The notes below the pieces were generated by a model. It had not been told where the DNA came from, did not search any database, and worked only from the letters and a program-made list of their open reading frames with translations. A DNA stretch of 64,000 nucleotides from the NCBI GenBank assembly GCA_963699345.1, contig CAVOTL010000007.1, positions 854,834 through 918,833 on the forward strand, written 5' to 3'. The position numbers and the translations under genes are program-made. This document shows positions 42,270-50,115 of this stretch, one piece after another. Position 1 is the stretch's first letter. Each line of letters begins with the position of its first letter. Source of the stretch: Bog-756 sp963699345 (lineage in GTDB: Bacteria; Actinomycetota; Acidimicrobiia; Acidimicrobiales; RAAP-2).

Positions 42270-42770
42270 TCAGGCGGTGGCGGCCCGGGCCGGTGACGGT
42301 GCCGGTGACGGTGCCGGGGCCGGGGCCGGCGACGGTGCCGGTGCCCGGCACGTGGGGCACAGGCCGCGGAAGATGACCTCGGGGGCACCGAGGTCGAAGC
42401 CGAGGTCGGCGCCGTCGGGCACGGAGAGCTCGGGAAAGTCGAGGACCAGGTCGCGTACGCTGCCACAGCTCCGGCAGACGAGATGGTGGTGCGGGTCGTC
42501 CACGTTGGGATCGAACCTCGTGCGACCGGTGCCGACGTCCAGGGCGGCGATCTCGCCGAGGTCGGCCAGGTCGTTGAGCGTCTGGTAGACCGTCCGCAGC
42601 GAGATGGTCGGCATCTCCCGGACGGCGACGGCGTGGACCGCTTCGGCCGACGGGTGCGTCTCGTCCCCCTGGAGGATCCGGAAGATGCACTGGCGCTGGG
42701 CCGTCACCTTCCGGCCCGAGGTCCGGAACAGCTCGGTCAACTCGTCGGGACTGCGCACGCCGGGAACCAT
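42270..42770 (-). CDS. Fur/PerR-family metalloregulator
   Basis: A 166-residue Fur-family repressor. RSPDELTELFRTSGRKVTAQRQCIFRILQGDETHPSAEAVHAVAVREMP is the winged helix and ISLRTVYQTLNDLADLGEI the recognition helix. DPHHHLVCRSCGSVRDL holds metal-site histidines and the CxxC zinc site; a second pair appears in CPTC. The last 20 residues are a Pro-Ala-Ser tail (APSPAPAPAPSPAPSP) coded by short GC repeats, absent from standard members. It heads the erythrin operon and probably represses it. The function as PerR, sensing peroxide, is inferred from the neighbours. Confidence 0.9.
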   Translation of the reverse strand: MVPGVRSPDELTELFRTSGRKVTAQRQCIFRILQGDETHPSAEAVHAVAVREMPTISLRTVYQTLNDLADLGEIAALDVGTGRTRFDPNVDDPHHHLVCRSCGSVRDLVLDFPELSVPDGADLGFDLGAPEVIFRGLCPTCRAPAPSPAPAPAPSPAPSPARAATA

Positions 42771-42779
42771 ATCATCATT

Positions 42780-42797
42780 GATTGTCAAACAACAATC
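42780..42797. promoter_or_regulatory. Fur/PerR-type operator
   Basis: GATTGT and ACAATC are inverted repeats separated by 6 nt, in an unusually AT-rich island between the regulator gene (start 42770) and the divergent glpD. A TTGACA on the minus strand overlaps it. Autoregulation of the fur-like gene is the simple reading. Confidence 0.6.
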
Positions 42798-42935
42798 GTT
42801 GCTGAAATACCGGGTGACACGCGAGCCCACCGCCCCGGGGGGAGCACCGCACGGTCCTCCGGCCCCGACGCGTCCCGGACCCCACCCTGACCACCACCAG
42901 GCCGGGCCGCCGGTTCGCGTGTGGCAGGCTTTGGC

Positions 42936-44719
42936 ATGCCCGCGCCCGTTCCGAGTACCGAGCCGTTCTCCCGCGCCCGGGCACTGGGCCGCCTCGAGGG
43001 GGAGTCGTTCGACCTCCTCGTGGTCGGGGGTGGCATCACCGGGGCCGGGGTGGCGCTCGACGCCGCCAGTCGGGGTCTCAAGGTCGCCCTGGTCGAGAAG
43101 GACGACTTCGCCTCGGGGACGTCGTCCAAGTCGTCCAAGCTCATCCACGGCGGTCTGCGCTACCTCCAGCAGCACGAGTACCGGCTCGTCTACGAGAACC
43201 TGGCCGAACGCCAGCGCCTCCTCGACAACGCCCCCCACCTGGTGGCGCCCCTCCCGTTCCTGATCCCCCTGTTCGGCAAGCCGGGGGTGGTCAATAAGAG
43301 CGTGGCGCGGGTCTACCGCACCGCCCTGTGGCTCTACGACCTGACCGGCGGGGTCCGCATCGGCCGGCGACACGAGAAGGTGACCCGGGAGCAGGCCATC
43401 GCCCACATGCCCACCCTCCGGGCCGACCGGCTGGCCGCCGGCTTCCTGTACTGGGACGCCCGGTCGGACGACGCCCGCCTGACCCTCGCCGTGCTCCGGA
43501 CCGCCGTGCTCGACCACGGGGCCACGGCCCTCAACCACGCTCCCGTGACCGGCCTGGTGACCGATGCCGCCGGACGCGTCCGGGGCGCCACGGTGGCACC
43601 GGTCGACGGCGAACCGTTCGACGTGCGGGCGTCGGTCGTGGTGAATGCCGCCGGCGTCTGGTCCGACGAGGTCCGCGGGTTCGACGAGCCGCGCGATCCC
43701 CCCTCGATCCGACCGGCCAAGGGCATCCACGTCACCGTGCCCGAGGCCGCCTTCCCCTGCGACATCGCCGCCGTGATCCCGGTACGCGAGGACAAGCGGT
43801 CCATCTTCGTCGTCTCCTGGGGTGACCAGGTGTACCTGGGCACCACCGACACGGCGTGGGACGGGCCCCTCGACGACCCGGCGTGCACGCCCGACGACGT
43901 CGACTACCTCCTCGGCGCCGCCAACGCCGTGTCGACGCGCCAGCTGACCCGGTCCGACATCACCGGCATCTGGTCGGGACTGCGCCCGCTGCTCGCCCCC
44001 GAGCAGAAGGGCGCCTCCGACGAGCGCACCGCCGACCTGTCGCGCCGCCACACCGTGCGGACCTCGGGTACCGGGATGGTCACGGTCACCGGAGGCAAGC
44101 TCACCACCTACCGCAAGATGGCCGAGGACACCGTCGATGCCGCCGTCGGGGTCCTCGGCCGCCGGGGCCTGCGGTGCCGCACCCGGAACCTGCGCCTGCA
44201 CGGCGCGCCGCCCGGGGGTCGCGTCCATCCGCAGGCGGGCGGGGCCGGGGCCAACGTGCGCACCGATCCCGAGCACCCCGAGGCGTCCCGGTCGGCCCAC
44301 CTCGCCGGCCGCTACGGCACCGAGGCACCGGCCGTCCTGGCCCTGGCCGACGGTCGGCCCGACCTCCTCGAGCCGCTCGTCGACGGGCTGCCCTACCTGG
44401 CCGTCGAAGCCCTGTGGTCCGTGCGCAAGGAGATGGCCGGCTCCGTCTCCGACGTCCTGGACCGGCGCACCCAGGCCACCTACCGGGACGCCCGGGCCGC
44501 GGCCGCCGCCGCCCCCCGGGTGGCGGCGCTGATCGGGCCGGAGCTCGGATGGGACGACGCCCGGATCCGCGCCGAGGCCGAGGGCTATGCCGCCCGGGTG
44601 CGTCGGGACCTCCTCCGGGCCGGACTCGACCCGGACGAACGGGGGCCTGCGCCGCCGTCGTGCCGGCGGGTGCCCCGGCCACGGTGGGCACCGTCGACGG
44701 CGCCCCGGTGGAGCCGTGA
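42936..44719 (+). CDS. glpD: glycerol-3-phosphate dehydrogenase GlpD (frameshift near the end)
   Basis: An FAD enzyme of about 594 residues. LLVVGGGITGAGVALDAASRG is the FAD motif, SGTSSKSSKLIHGGLRYL the second, and VNAAGVWSD, RPAKGIHVTV, DQVYLGTTDTAWDG and VTVTGGKLTTYRKMAEDTVDA complete it. It oxidises glycerol 3-phosphate to DHAP at the membrane and feeds the quinone pool. The frame shifts near 44641 in a G run (five G, probably six): the right ending is RGACAAVVPAGAPATVGTVD, closing at TGA 44719. That stop overlaps the next gene as GTGA, which supports the reading. Confidence 0.9.
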
Positions 44720-46230
44720 CCCGCCCCACCCCGGTGACCCCGGTGGACGCCGGACCCGGAGGGGTGGTCGACCGGCTCGACGTGGACCGGGTGGCCGTGG
44801 ACGACGCCCTCGCCCGCCGGCTCGCCGACGTCTGCGACTCGGTCTCCTCCCTCGACGAGGACCGGGCCGAGGCCGGCCGGGACTGGTGGCCCGTGGCCAT
44901 CGGGTGGGCCGCGGCCGGCGCGGTGCCCTCCCGTCCGGCGCTGGTGGCCCGCCCCGGCGACGCGGCGCAGGTGGCGGCCGTACTCGCCCTCTGCGACGCC
45001 GCCCGGGTGCCGGTCACGCCGGCCGGCGGCCGCAGCGGGGTGTGCGGCGCCTCGGTCCCGCTCTTCGGCGGGGTGGCCCTCGACCTGTGCGGCCTCGCCG
45101 GGATCGTCGACGTCGACGACACGTCACTCGTGGCCGATCTCCGGGCCGGCACCTTCGGGCCCGACGTGGAGGCCGGCCTGCGGGACGGGCACGGCCTGAC
45201 CCTCGGCCACTGGCCGCAGTCCATGGACCTCTCGACGGTGGGGGGCTGGTTGGCCTGCCGGGGTGCCGGTCAGTACTCGAACCGCTACGGCAAGATCGAG
45301 GACATGGTGCTGGGCCTCGAGGTCGTGCTGGCCGACGGGCGCACCGTGCGCACCGGCGGCCGCGGCCCACGGTCGGCCACCGGTCCCGACCTGACGCAGC
45401 TCTTCGTGGGGAGCGAGGGCACCCTCGGCGTGATCACCGAAGCCCGGTTCCGGGTGCACCCGGTACCCGACGGCGAGGGTCGTCGGGCGTTCGGCTTCGC
45501 CAGCTTCGCCGACGGCCTCGACGCCTGCCGGCGGATCCTGCGGCGGGGTGCGTCGCCCGCGGTGCTGCGCCTCTACGACGCCGCCGAGTCCGGTCGCAAC
45601 TTCGACGAGGGGGACACCAACCTCCTGATCGTGCTGGACGAGGCCGACCCGTCGTTGGTGGGCGCCACCCTGGCGGTGGTGGACCAGGAGTGCACCGATG
45701 CCTCCGTCATGGACGCCGGGCTGGTCGACCGATGGCTCACGCACCGCAACGACGTGTCGGCCCTGGCCCCGCTGTGGCGGGCCGGCATCGTGGTCGACAC
45801 GGTCGAGGTGTCGGGTCGCTGGGCCGCGCTGCCCGGCCTCTACGACGCCGTGGTCGGCGCCCTGCGGCGCGTGCCGGGGACGCTGGCCGCGTCGTCGCAC
45901 CAGAGCCACGCCTACACCGACGGCGCCTGCCTCTACTTCACGTTCGCCGGGCGCCCCCCCGAGGACATGGACGGGGACGGGCGCGACGCCTGGATCGCCG
46001 ACTACTACCGCACGGCATGGGACGAGGTGACCGAGGCCACCCTGGCGGCCGGCGGGGCCCTGAGCCACCACCACGGCATCGGACTGAACCGGGGGCGCTT
46101 CCTGGCCGAGGGCCTCGGAGACGCCTTCGACGTCCTGGTCAGCCTCAAGTCGGCGCTCGATCCGCACGGCATCCTCAATCCCGGCAAGCTCGGTCTGGCG
46201 ACCGCCTTCGGCGAGGTGCCCTGGCCGTGA
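44716..46230 (+). CDS. FAD-binding oxidase, alkyl-DHAP-synthase-like
   Basis: A 504-residue VAO-family flavoprotein. The PCMH FAD domain covers about 65-250 (PSRPALVARPGDAAQVAAVLALCDAARVPVTPAGGRSGVCG, TVGGWLACRGAGQYSNRYGKIEDMVLGLEVVLADGRT, GSEGTLGVITEARFRVHP). The C-terminal part has the AGPS-like HHHGIGLNRGRFL and LKSALDPHGILNPGKL. Known homologues make alkyl-DHAP, the first ether-lipid step. It is coupled by GTGA overlaps to glpD before and to the kinase after, so it acts on a glycerol-phosphate-level substrate. A D-lactate-type dehydrogenase is an alternative. Confidence 0.85.
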   Translation: MTRPTPVTPVDAGPGGVVDRLDVDRVAVDDALARRLADVCDSVSSLDEDRAEAGRDWWPVAIGWAAAGAVPSRPALVARPGDAAQVAAVLALCDAARVPVTPAGGRSGVCGASVPLFGGVALDLCGLAGIVDVDDTSLVADLRAGTFGPDVEAGLRDGHGLTLGHWPQSMDLSTVGGWLACRGAGQYSNRYGKIEDMVLGLEVVLADGRTVRTGGRGPRSATGPDLTQLFVGSEGTLGVITEARFRVHPVPDGEGRRAFGFASFADGLDACRRILRRGASPAVLRLYDAAESGRNFDEGDTNLLIVLDEADPSLVGATLAVVDQECTDASVMDAGLVDRWLTHRNDVSALAPLWRAGIVVDTVEVSGRWAALPGLYDAVVGALRRVPGTLAASSHQSHAYTDGACLYFTFAGRPPEDMDGDGRDAWIADYYRTAWDEVTEATLAAGGALSHHHGIGLNRGRFLAEGLGDAFDVLVSLKSALDPHGILNPGKLGLATAFGEVPWP

Positions 46231-47696
46231 GCATCCTCGTCGTCGACGTCGGCACCTCGGGGGTGCGGGGCGCGGTGGTCCGCCCCGACGCCACCGTCGA
46301 GCACATCCACCATGTACCGGTGCTCCCCGACACGCCTTTCCCCGGCCTGGTCGAGTTCGACGGCGCGGCCATCGCCGCCGCCGTCACCGAGGTGGCATCC
46401 CGCAGCCTGGCCGACGGCGGACCCGTCACCGCCGTCGGGATCGCCAACCAGCGGGCCTCCACCCTGGTGTGGGATCGGGCCACGGGCACGCCGGTCGGTC
46501 CCGGGCTGGGATGGCAGGACCTCCGGACGGTCGGCACCTGCCTCGAACTGCAGGCCGACGGCATCCGCATCGCGCCCAACGCGTCGGCCACCAAGCTGTC
46601 CGCCATCCTGGACGTCGCCGACCCCGACCGGTCCCGGTCGGAGCGGGGGGAGCTGGCCTTCGGCACCATCGACACCTGGGTGGCGTGGATCCTGTCGCAG
46701 GGCGCGCTGCACGTGACCGACGCCTCCAACGCCGGGGTGACCGGTCTGATCCACGGCGACGGACGGGGGTGGAGCGCGGCGCTGCTCGACGCCCTGCGCA
46801 TCCCCGAGGCGGTGCTGCCGACCATCGTCGACTCGTCGGGCATCGTCGGTCCGGCCACGGTGCTCGACGGCGCCCCGCCCATCGCGGGGATGGCCGGCGA
46901 CCAACAGGCGTCCCTCATCGGGCAGAGCTGCACGACCGCCGGGCAGGCCAAGGCCACGTTCGGCACGGGAGGCATGCTCGACCAGTGCCTCGGGTCGACC
47001 CGTCCCGCCCAGGCCGTCCGGGGTCCGGCCGGGACGATCCCGATCATCGCCTGGCGTCGCGGGGGGGTGGACACGTGGGGGATCGAGGCCATCATGCTGT
47101 CGGCCGGCTCGTGCGTGGAGTGGCTGCGGGACGATCTCGGCATCATCGACGACGCCGCCCACTCGGCGACGGTGGCCGGCGCGTGCGAGGACACGGGCGA
47201 CGTCTGGTTCGTGCCCGCCCTCCTGGGCCTCGGGACGCCCGTCTGGGACTTCGGGGCCCGGGGCACCTTCACCGGGCTCACCCGGGGCAGCGGTCGTCCC
47301 GAACTGGTGCGGGCGGTCCTGGAAGGGGTGGCCCACCGCGGCGCCGATCTCCTGGAATCGGCCGAAGCCGATTCCGGGCTGTCGGTGGGTGCCCTGCGGG
47401 TCGACGGGGGCATGACCGCCAATCCCGTCTTCACCCAGGCCCTCGCCGACGCCTGCGGTCGCCCGGTCGAGGTGGCCCCCGTCCTCGAGGCGACCACGCT
47501 CGGAGCCGCCTTCCTCGCCGGCATGGCCACGGGCGTCTGGGCCGGTGAGGAGGACGTGGCTGCCGCCTGGGTCCCCCGGGTCGAGGTCCTGCCCACCCGG
47601 ACGGACGCCGAGCACCAGGCGGCCCGCCAACGCTGGCTCCAGGCACGCTCCCGGGCCGAGGGTGCCGTGCCCGAGCTGTCCGGCATCGACTTCTGA
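46227..47696 (+). CDS. FGGY-family kinase, glycerol-kinase-like
   Basis: A 489-residue sugar/polyol kinase. ILVVDVGTSGVRGAVV is the phosphate-1 loop, GIANQRASTLVWDRATG and GLGWQDLRT the substrate region, GTIDTWVAWILSQG, AGDQQASLIGQSCTTAGQAKATFGTGGML the glycerol-kinase-like block, and LRVDGGMTANPVFTQALAD the ATP motif. Placement after glpD favours glycerol as substrate, giving glycerol 3-phosphate from ATP. The GLGWQD motif differs from the WQD of classical GlpK, so a related polyol is possible. Confidence 0.85.
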   Translation: MSILVVDVGTSGVRGAVVRPDATVEHIHHVPVLPDTPFPGLVEFDGAAIAAAVTEVASRSLADGGPVTAVGIANQRASTLVWDRATGTPVGPGLGWQDLRTVGTCLELQADGIRIAPNASATKLSAILDVADPDRSRSERGELAFGTIDTWVAWILSQGALHVTDASNAGVTGLIHGDGRGWSAALLDALRIPEAVLPTIVDSSGIVGPATVLDGAPPIAGMAGDQQASLIGQSCTTAGQAKATFGTGGMLDQCLGSTRPAQAVRGPAGTIPIIAWRRGGVDTWGIEAIMLSAGSCVEWLRDDLGIIDDAAHSATVAGACEDTGDVWFVPALLGLGTPVWDFGARGTFTGLTRGSGRPELVRAVLEGVAHRGADLLESAEADSGLSVGALRVDGGMTANPVFTQALADACGRPVEVAPVLEATTLGAAFLAGMATGVWAGEEDVAAAWVPRVEVLPTRTDAEHQAARQRWLQARSRAEGAVPELSGIDF

Positions 47697-47792
47697 CGGC
47701 ACCCGGCCGGGGCGTCGGCCGGGACCCCGGGGAGGGACGGGCGGGCGGGTCGGACCGCCGCCTTCACCCGGCGACCGACACCCCACGGCGCG

Positions 47793-47822
47793 TTGTGGTC
47801 ACGCGGAGTGGCCACCTACACT
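47793..47822 (+). promoter_or_regulatory. promoter of the moxR operon
   Basis: TTGTGG at 47793 and TACACT at 47817 are 18 bp apart. The start would be near 47829, with a leader of about 64 nt that has AGGAGA before ATG 47893. The remaining spacer 47697-47792 shows nothing else. Confidence 0.5.
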
Positions 47823-47892
47823 GGGAGTTCGGCGCAGCCGCGGCGCCGTCGCCGACCCCACCGGCCGAGGCCGGGGAAGCAGGAGACACCCC

Positions 47893-48942
47893 ATGACCAC
47901 CGGCATCGAGACACGGGGTGCGGGTGACCTGCCGGTCCAACCCGTCACCGTTCCCGAGGCCGCCCCACCGGGAGCCGACGACATGCCCGGCGGTCCGGTC
48001 CCGACGCAGGCCCAGCTGGCGGACGCCGTCCAGCTCGCCCGCGACCTCCACCACGCCCTCTCCGGCGTCCTCCTCGGCACGCCCGAAGCCGTCACCACGG
48101 CCGTCGTGGCCGCCCTGTCCGGCACCCATCTCCTGATCGAGGACGTGCCCGGTGTGGGCAAGACCGTCCTCGCCCGGGCGCTGGCCACCGCCCTCGGCGC
48201 CGAGCTGTCCCGGGTGCAGGGTCATCCCGACCTGCTCCCCTCCGACATCACCGGCGTCACCGTCTTCTCCCCCGACACGGCAACGTGGGAGTTCCGCCCG
48301 GGCCCGGTCTTCGCCAACGTCGTCCTCCTCGACGAGATGAACCGCACCCCCCCGCGCACGCAGTCAGCCCTCCTCGAGTCCATGGAGGAGCAGCAGGTCT
48401 CGGTCGACGGCGAGTCCTGGCCGCTCCCGCGGCCGCACCTCGTGATCGGCACCCAGAACCCCATCGGCCAGGTCGGGACCTACCCCTTGGCCGAGAGCCA
48501 GCTCGACCGCTTCGGTCTCTCCACCTCGATCGGCTATCCCGATGCCGAGGTCGAGACCCGCCTGGTCCTGCACAACGGGGGGCGCTACGCCCTCGACGCC
48601 CTGACCCCGGTGGCCGACACCGTCCGCTGGGAGCGGGCCATCGCCGCCACCGCCCAGGTGCACGTGGTCCACGACGTGGCCGCCTACGCCGTGGCACTGG
48701 TGCGCGCCACCCGGACCACCGGCTCGGTGCGCCTCGGGGCGAGCCCGCGCGCCGCCATCTCGCTGCTCCGGACCGCCCAGGCCCACGCCGTCCTGGGGGG
48801 CCGGCCCTACGTCACCCCCGGCGACATCCAGGCCGTCGCCGTCCCCTGCCTCTCCCACCGGTTGCTCGCCGACGGTGGCGACGGACAGGGGGCGATGCTG
48901 GTCGGCCGCATCGTCGCCGACACGCCCGCACCGACCACGTGA
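47893..48942 (+). CDS. MoxR-family AAA+ ATPase
   Basis: A 349-residue AAA+ protein. HLLIEDVPGVGKTVLARALA is the Walker A region near 77-95, VQGHPDLLPSDITGVTVF, VLLDEMNRTPPRTQSALLESMEEQQVSVDGESW Walker B and the sensor-1 area NPIGQVGTYPLAESQLDRF. The C-terminal lid carries RLGASPRAAISLLRTAQAHA. MoxR proteins act as chaperone-like ATPases with a DUF58 partner; here the next genes are DUF58 and a transglutaminase, the usual trio. Confidence 0.93.
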   Translation: MTTGIETRGAGDLPVQPVTVPEAAPPGADDMPGGPVPTQAQLADAVQLARDLHHALSGVLLGTPEAVTTAVVAALSGTHLLIEDVPGVGKTVLARALATALGAELSRVQGHPDLLPSDITGVTVFSPDTATWEFRPGPVFANVVLLDEMNRTPPRTQSALLESMEEQQVSVDGESWPLPRPHLVIGTQNPIGQVGTYPLAESQLDRFGLSTSIGYPDAEVETRLVLHNGGRYALDALTPVADTVRWERAIAATAQVHVVHDVAAYAVALVRATRTTGSVRLGASPRAAISLLRTAQAHAVLGGRPYVTPGDIQAVAVPCLSHRLLADGGDGQGAMLVGRIVADTPAPTT

Positions 48943-48993
48943 CCGGCTGCGCCGTGGCCGCGCCGACGTGATCCGACGACGGGGAGCCCGGTC

Positions 48994-50115
48994 GTGAGCC
49001 ACGACGGGGTGGCACGGCCCCGTGGGAACCGTTGGCGGGGCGTACAGGCGGCCCTGGTCGGGATCGCCGCCGGGATGGTCGGGGTCGCCGCCTCCCGGCT
49101 CTTCATCGGGCCGGCGGCCGCGCCCGTGGGGATCCTCATCGGCGCGGCGGCCCTGGTGGTGGGGACGACCGTCTCCTGGCGCCTGCAGCGCCTCCGCCGG
49201 CCGGCCGACTCCCCGTCGGTGCCGCAAGGCCTCCGTCTGCGTCGTCGGGTCCATCCCCTGGCCTGGCCGGCTCCGGTGGCCGGCAGCGCCATCACCATGG
49301 TGGCCTGGGCCGGGGTCGCCCGTTCGAGCGGATCGGGTTGGGTCCAGGCCGTCGGGGCCCTGATCGGGGCCTTCCTGGTGGTGGGCCTGATCGCTCCCGT
49401 GCTCCCGGCCGCCCGGGCCCGGGTCACGTGCACCGCCTCGCCGGGGGACGGCCAGGTCGGGCGTCCCCTCGAGCTCACGTTCGAGGTCGACCGACCGGTA
49501 CGCCTCCGTCCCCGCTGGCCCGCCGGCACCGACCGCCAGGCCGGCGGCACCCAACGGGGGGCGAGGGCGGTCACCCTCCCGTGCACCCCGGGCCGACGGG
49601 GCATCGTCGACGCCGTCGTCGTCGAGGTGGCCTCCAGTGCCCCGTTCGGCCTGCTCTGGTGGGCCCGGGACGTCGAACTCCCCCTCGCCCGCCTCCTGCA
49701 CGTGGCGCCCCGGTCCGGCGAGGCGGACGACACGCTGGCCACCATCGAGGACGCCGCCGGTGATGCGCCGATGCGGGTCCCGTCGGGGGTGGGCGAGCCC
49801 CGCGGCGTCCGCCCCTACGCCGCCGGCGACCCCCGGCGGGCCGTGCACTGGCCGGCCACGTCCCACGTCGGCACCCTCATGGTCCGCGAGTCCGAACGCC
49901 AGACCGACGACCCGGTGACGGTCGAGGTGGTCCTGGCGGCGGACCCCGTCGAGGCCGAGCGGACGGCCGAGCGGATGATGGCCACCGTGGGCGCCTGCAT
50001 CGACCGTCGCCAGCCCGTCGTGCTGATCACCCACGAGGAGACCGGTCGGGTGGTGGGCACGGTCACGGGCCGGACGGACCTCGGCCGACGCCTCGCCCGG
50101 GCGGTGCCGGGGTGA
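48994..50115 (+). CDS. DUF58 domain protein
   Basis: A 373-residue protein with two or three membrane helices near the N-terminus (VQAALVGIAAGMVGVAASRLF, VGALIGAFLVVGLIAPVLP). A beta-sandwich follows, then the DUF58 core GVGEPRGVRPYAAGDPRRAVHWPATSHVGTLMVRESE. DUF58 has a von Willebrand-like fold that cooperates with MoxR. A GGGGAG ribosome site lies close to GTG 48994. It is coupled to the transglutaminase by GTGA. Confidence 0.9.
   Translation: MSHDGVARPRGNRWRGVQAALVGIAAGMVGVAASRLFIGPAAAPVGILIGAAALVVGTTVSWRLQRLRRPADSPSVPQGLRLRRRVHPLAWPAPVAGSAITMVAWAGVARSSGSGWVQAVGALIGAFLVVGLIAPVLPAARARVTCTASPGDGQVGRPLELTFEVDRPVRLRPRWPAGTDRQAGGTQRGARAVTLPCTPGRRGIVDAVVVEVASSAPFGLLWWARDVELPLARLLHVAPRSGEADDTLATIEDAAGDAPMRVPSGVGEPRGVRPYAAGDPRRAVHWPATSHVGTLMVRESERQTDDPVTVEVVLAADPVEAERTAERMMATVGACIDRRQPVVLITHEETGRVVGTVTGRTDLGRRLARAVPG

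Noticed and set aside
42270..45224. Open frame of 984 codons on the minus strand ending in the Fur-like gene
   Set aside because: The upstream part is antisense to glpD and lacks any motif. The Fur N-terminus and the AT-rich operator place the start at 42770.
42921..47696. One open frame of 1591 codons on the plus strand
   Set aside because: It joins glpD and the FGGY kinase by chance: both use the same frame and the alkyl-DHAP-like gene between them is in another frame. The glpD end and GTGA overlaps show three genes.
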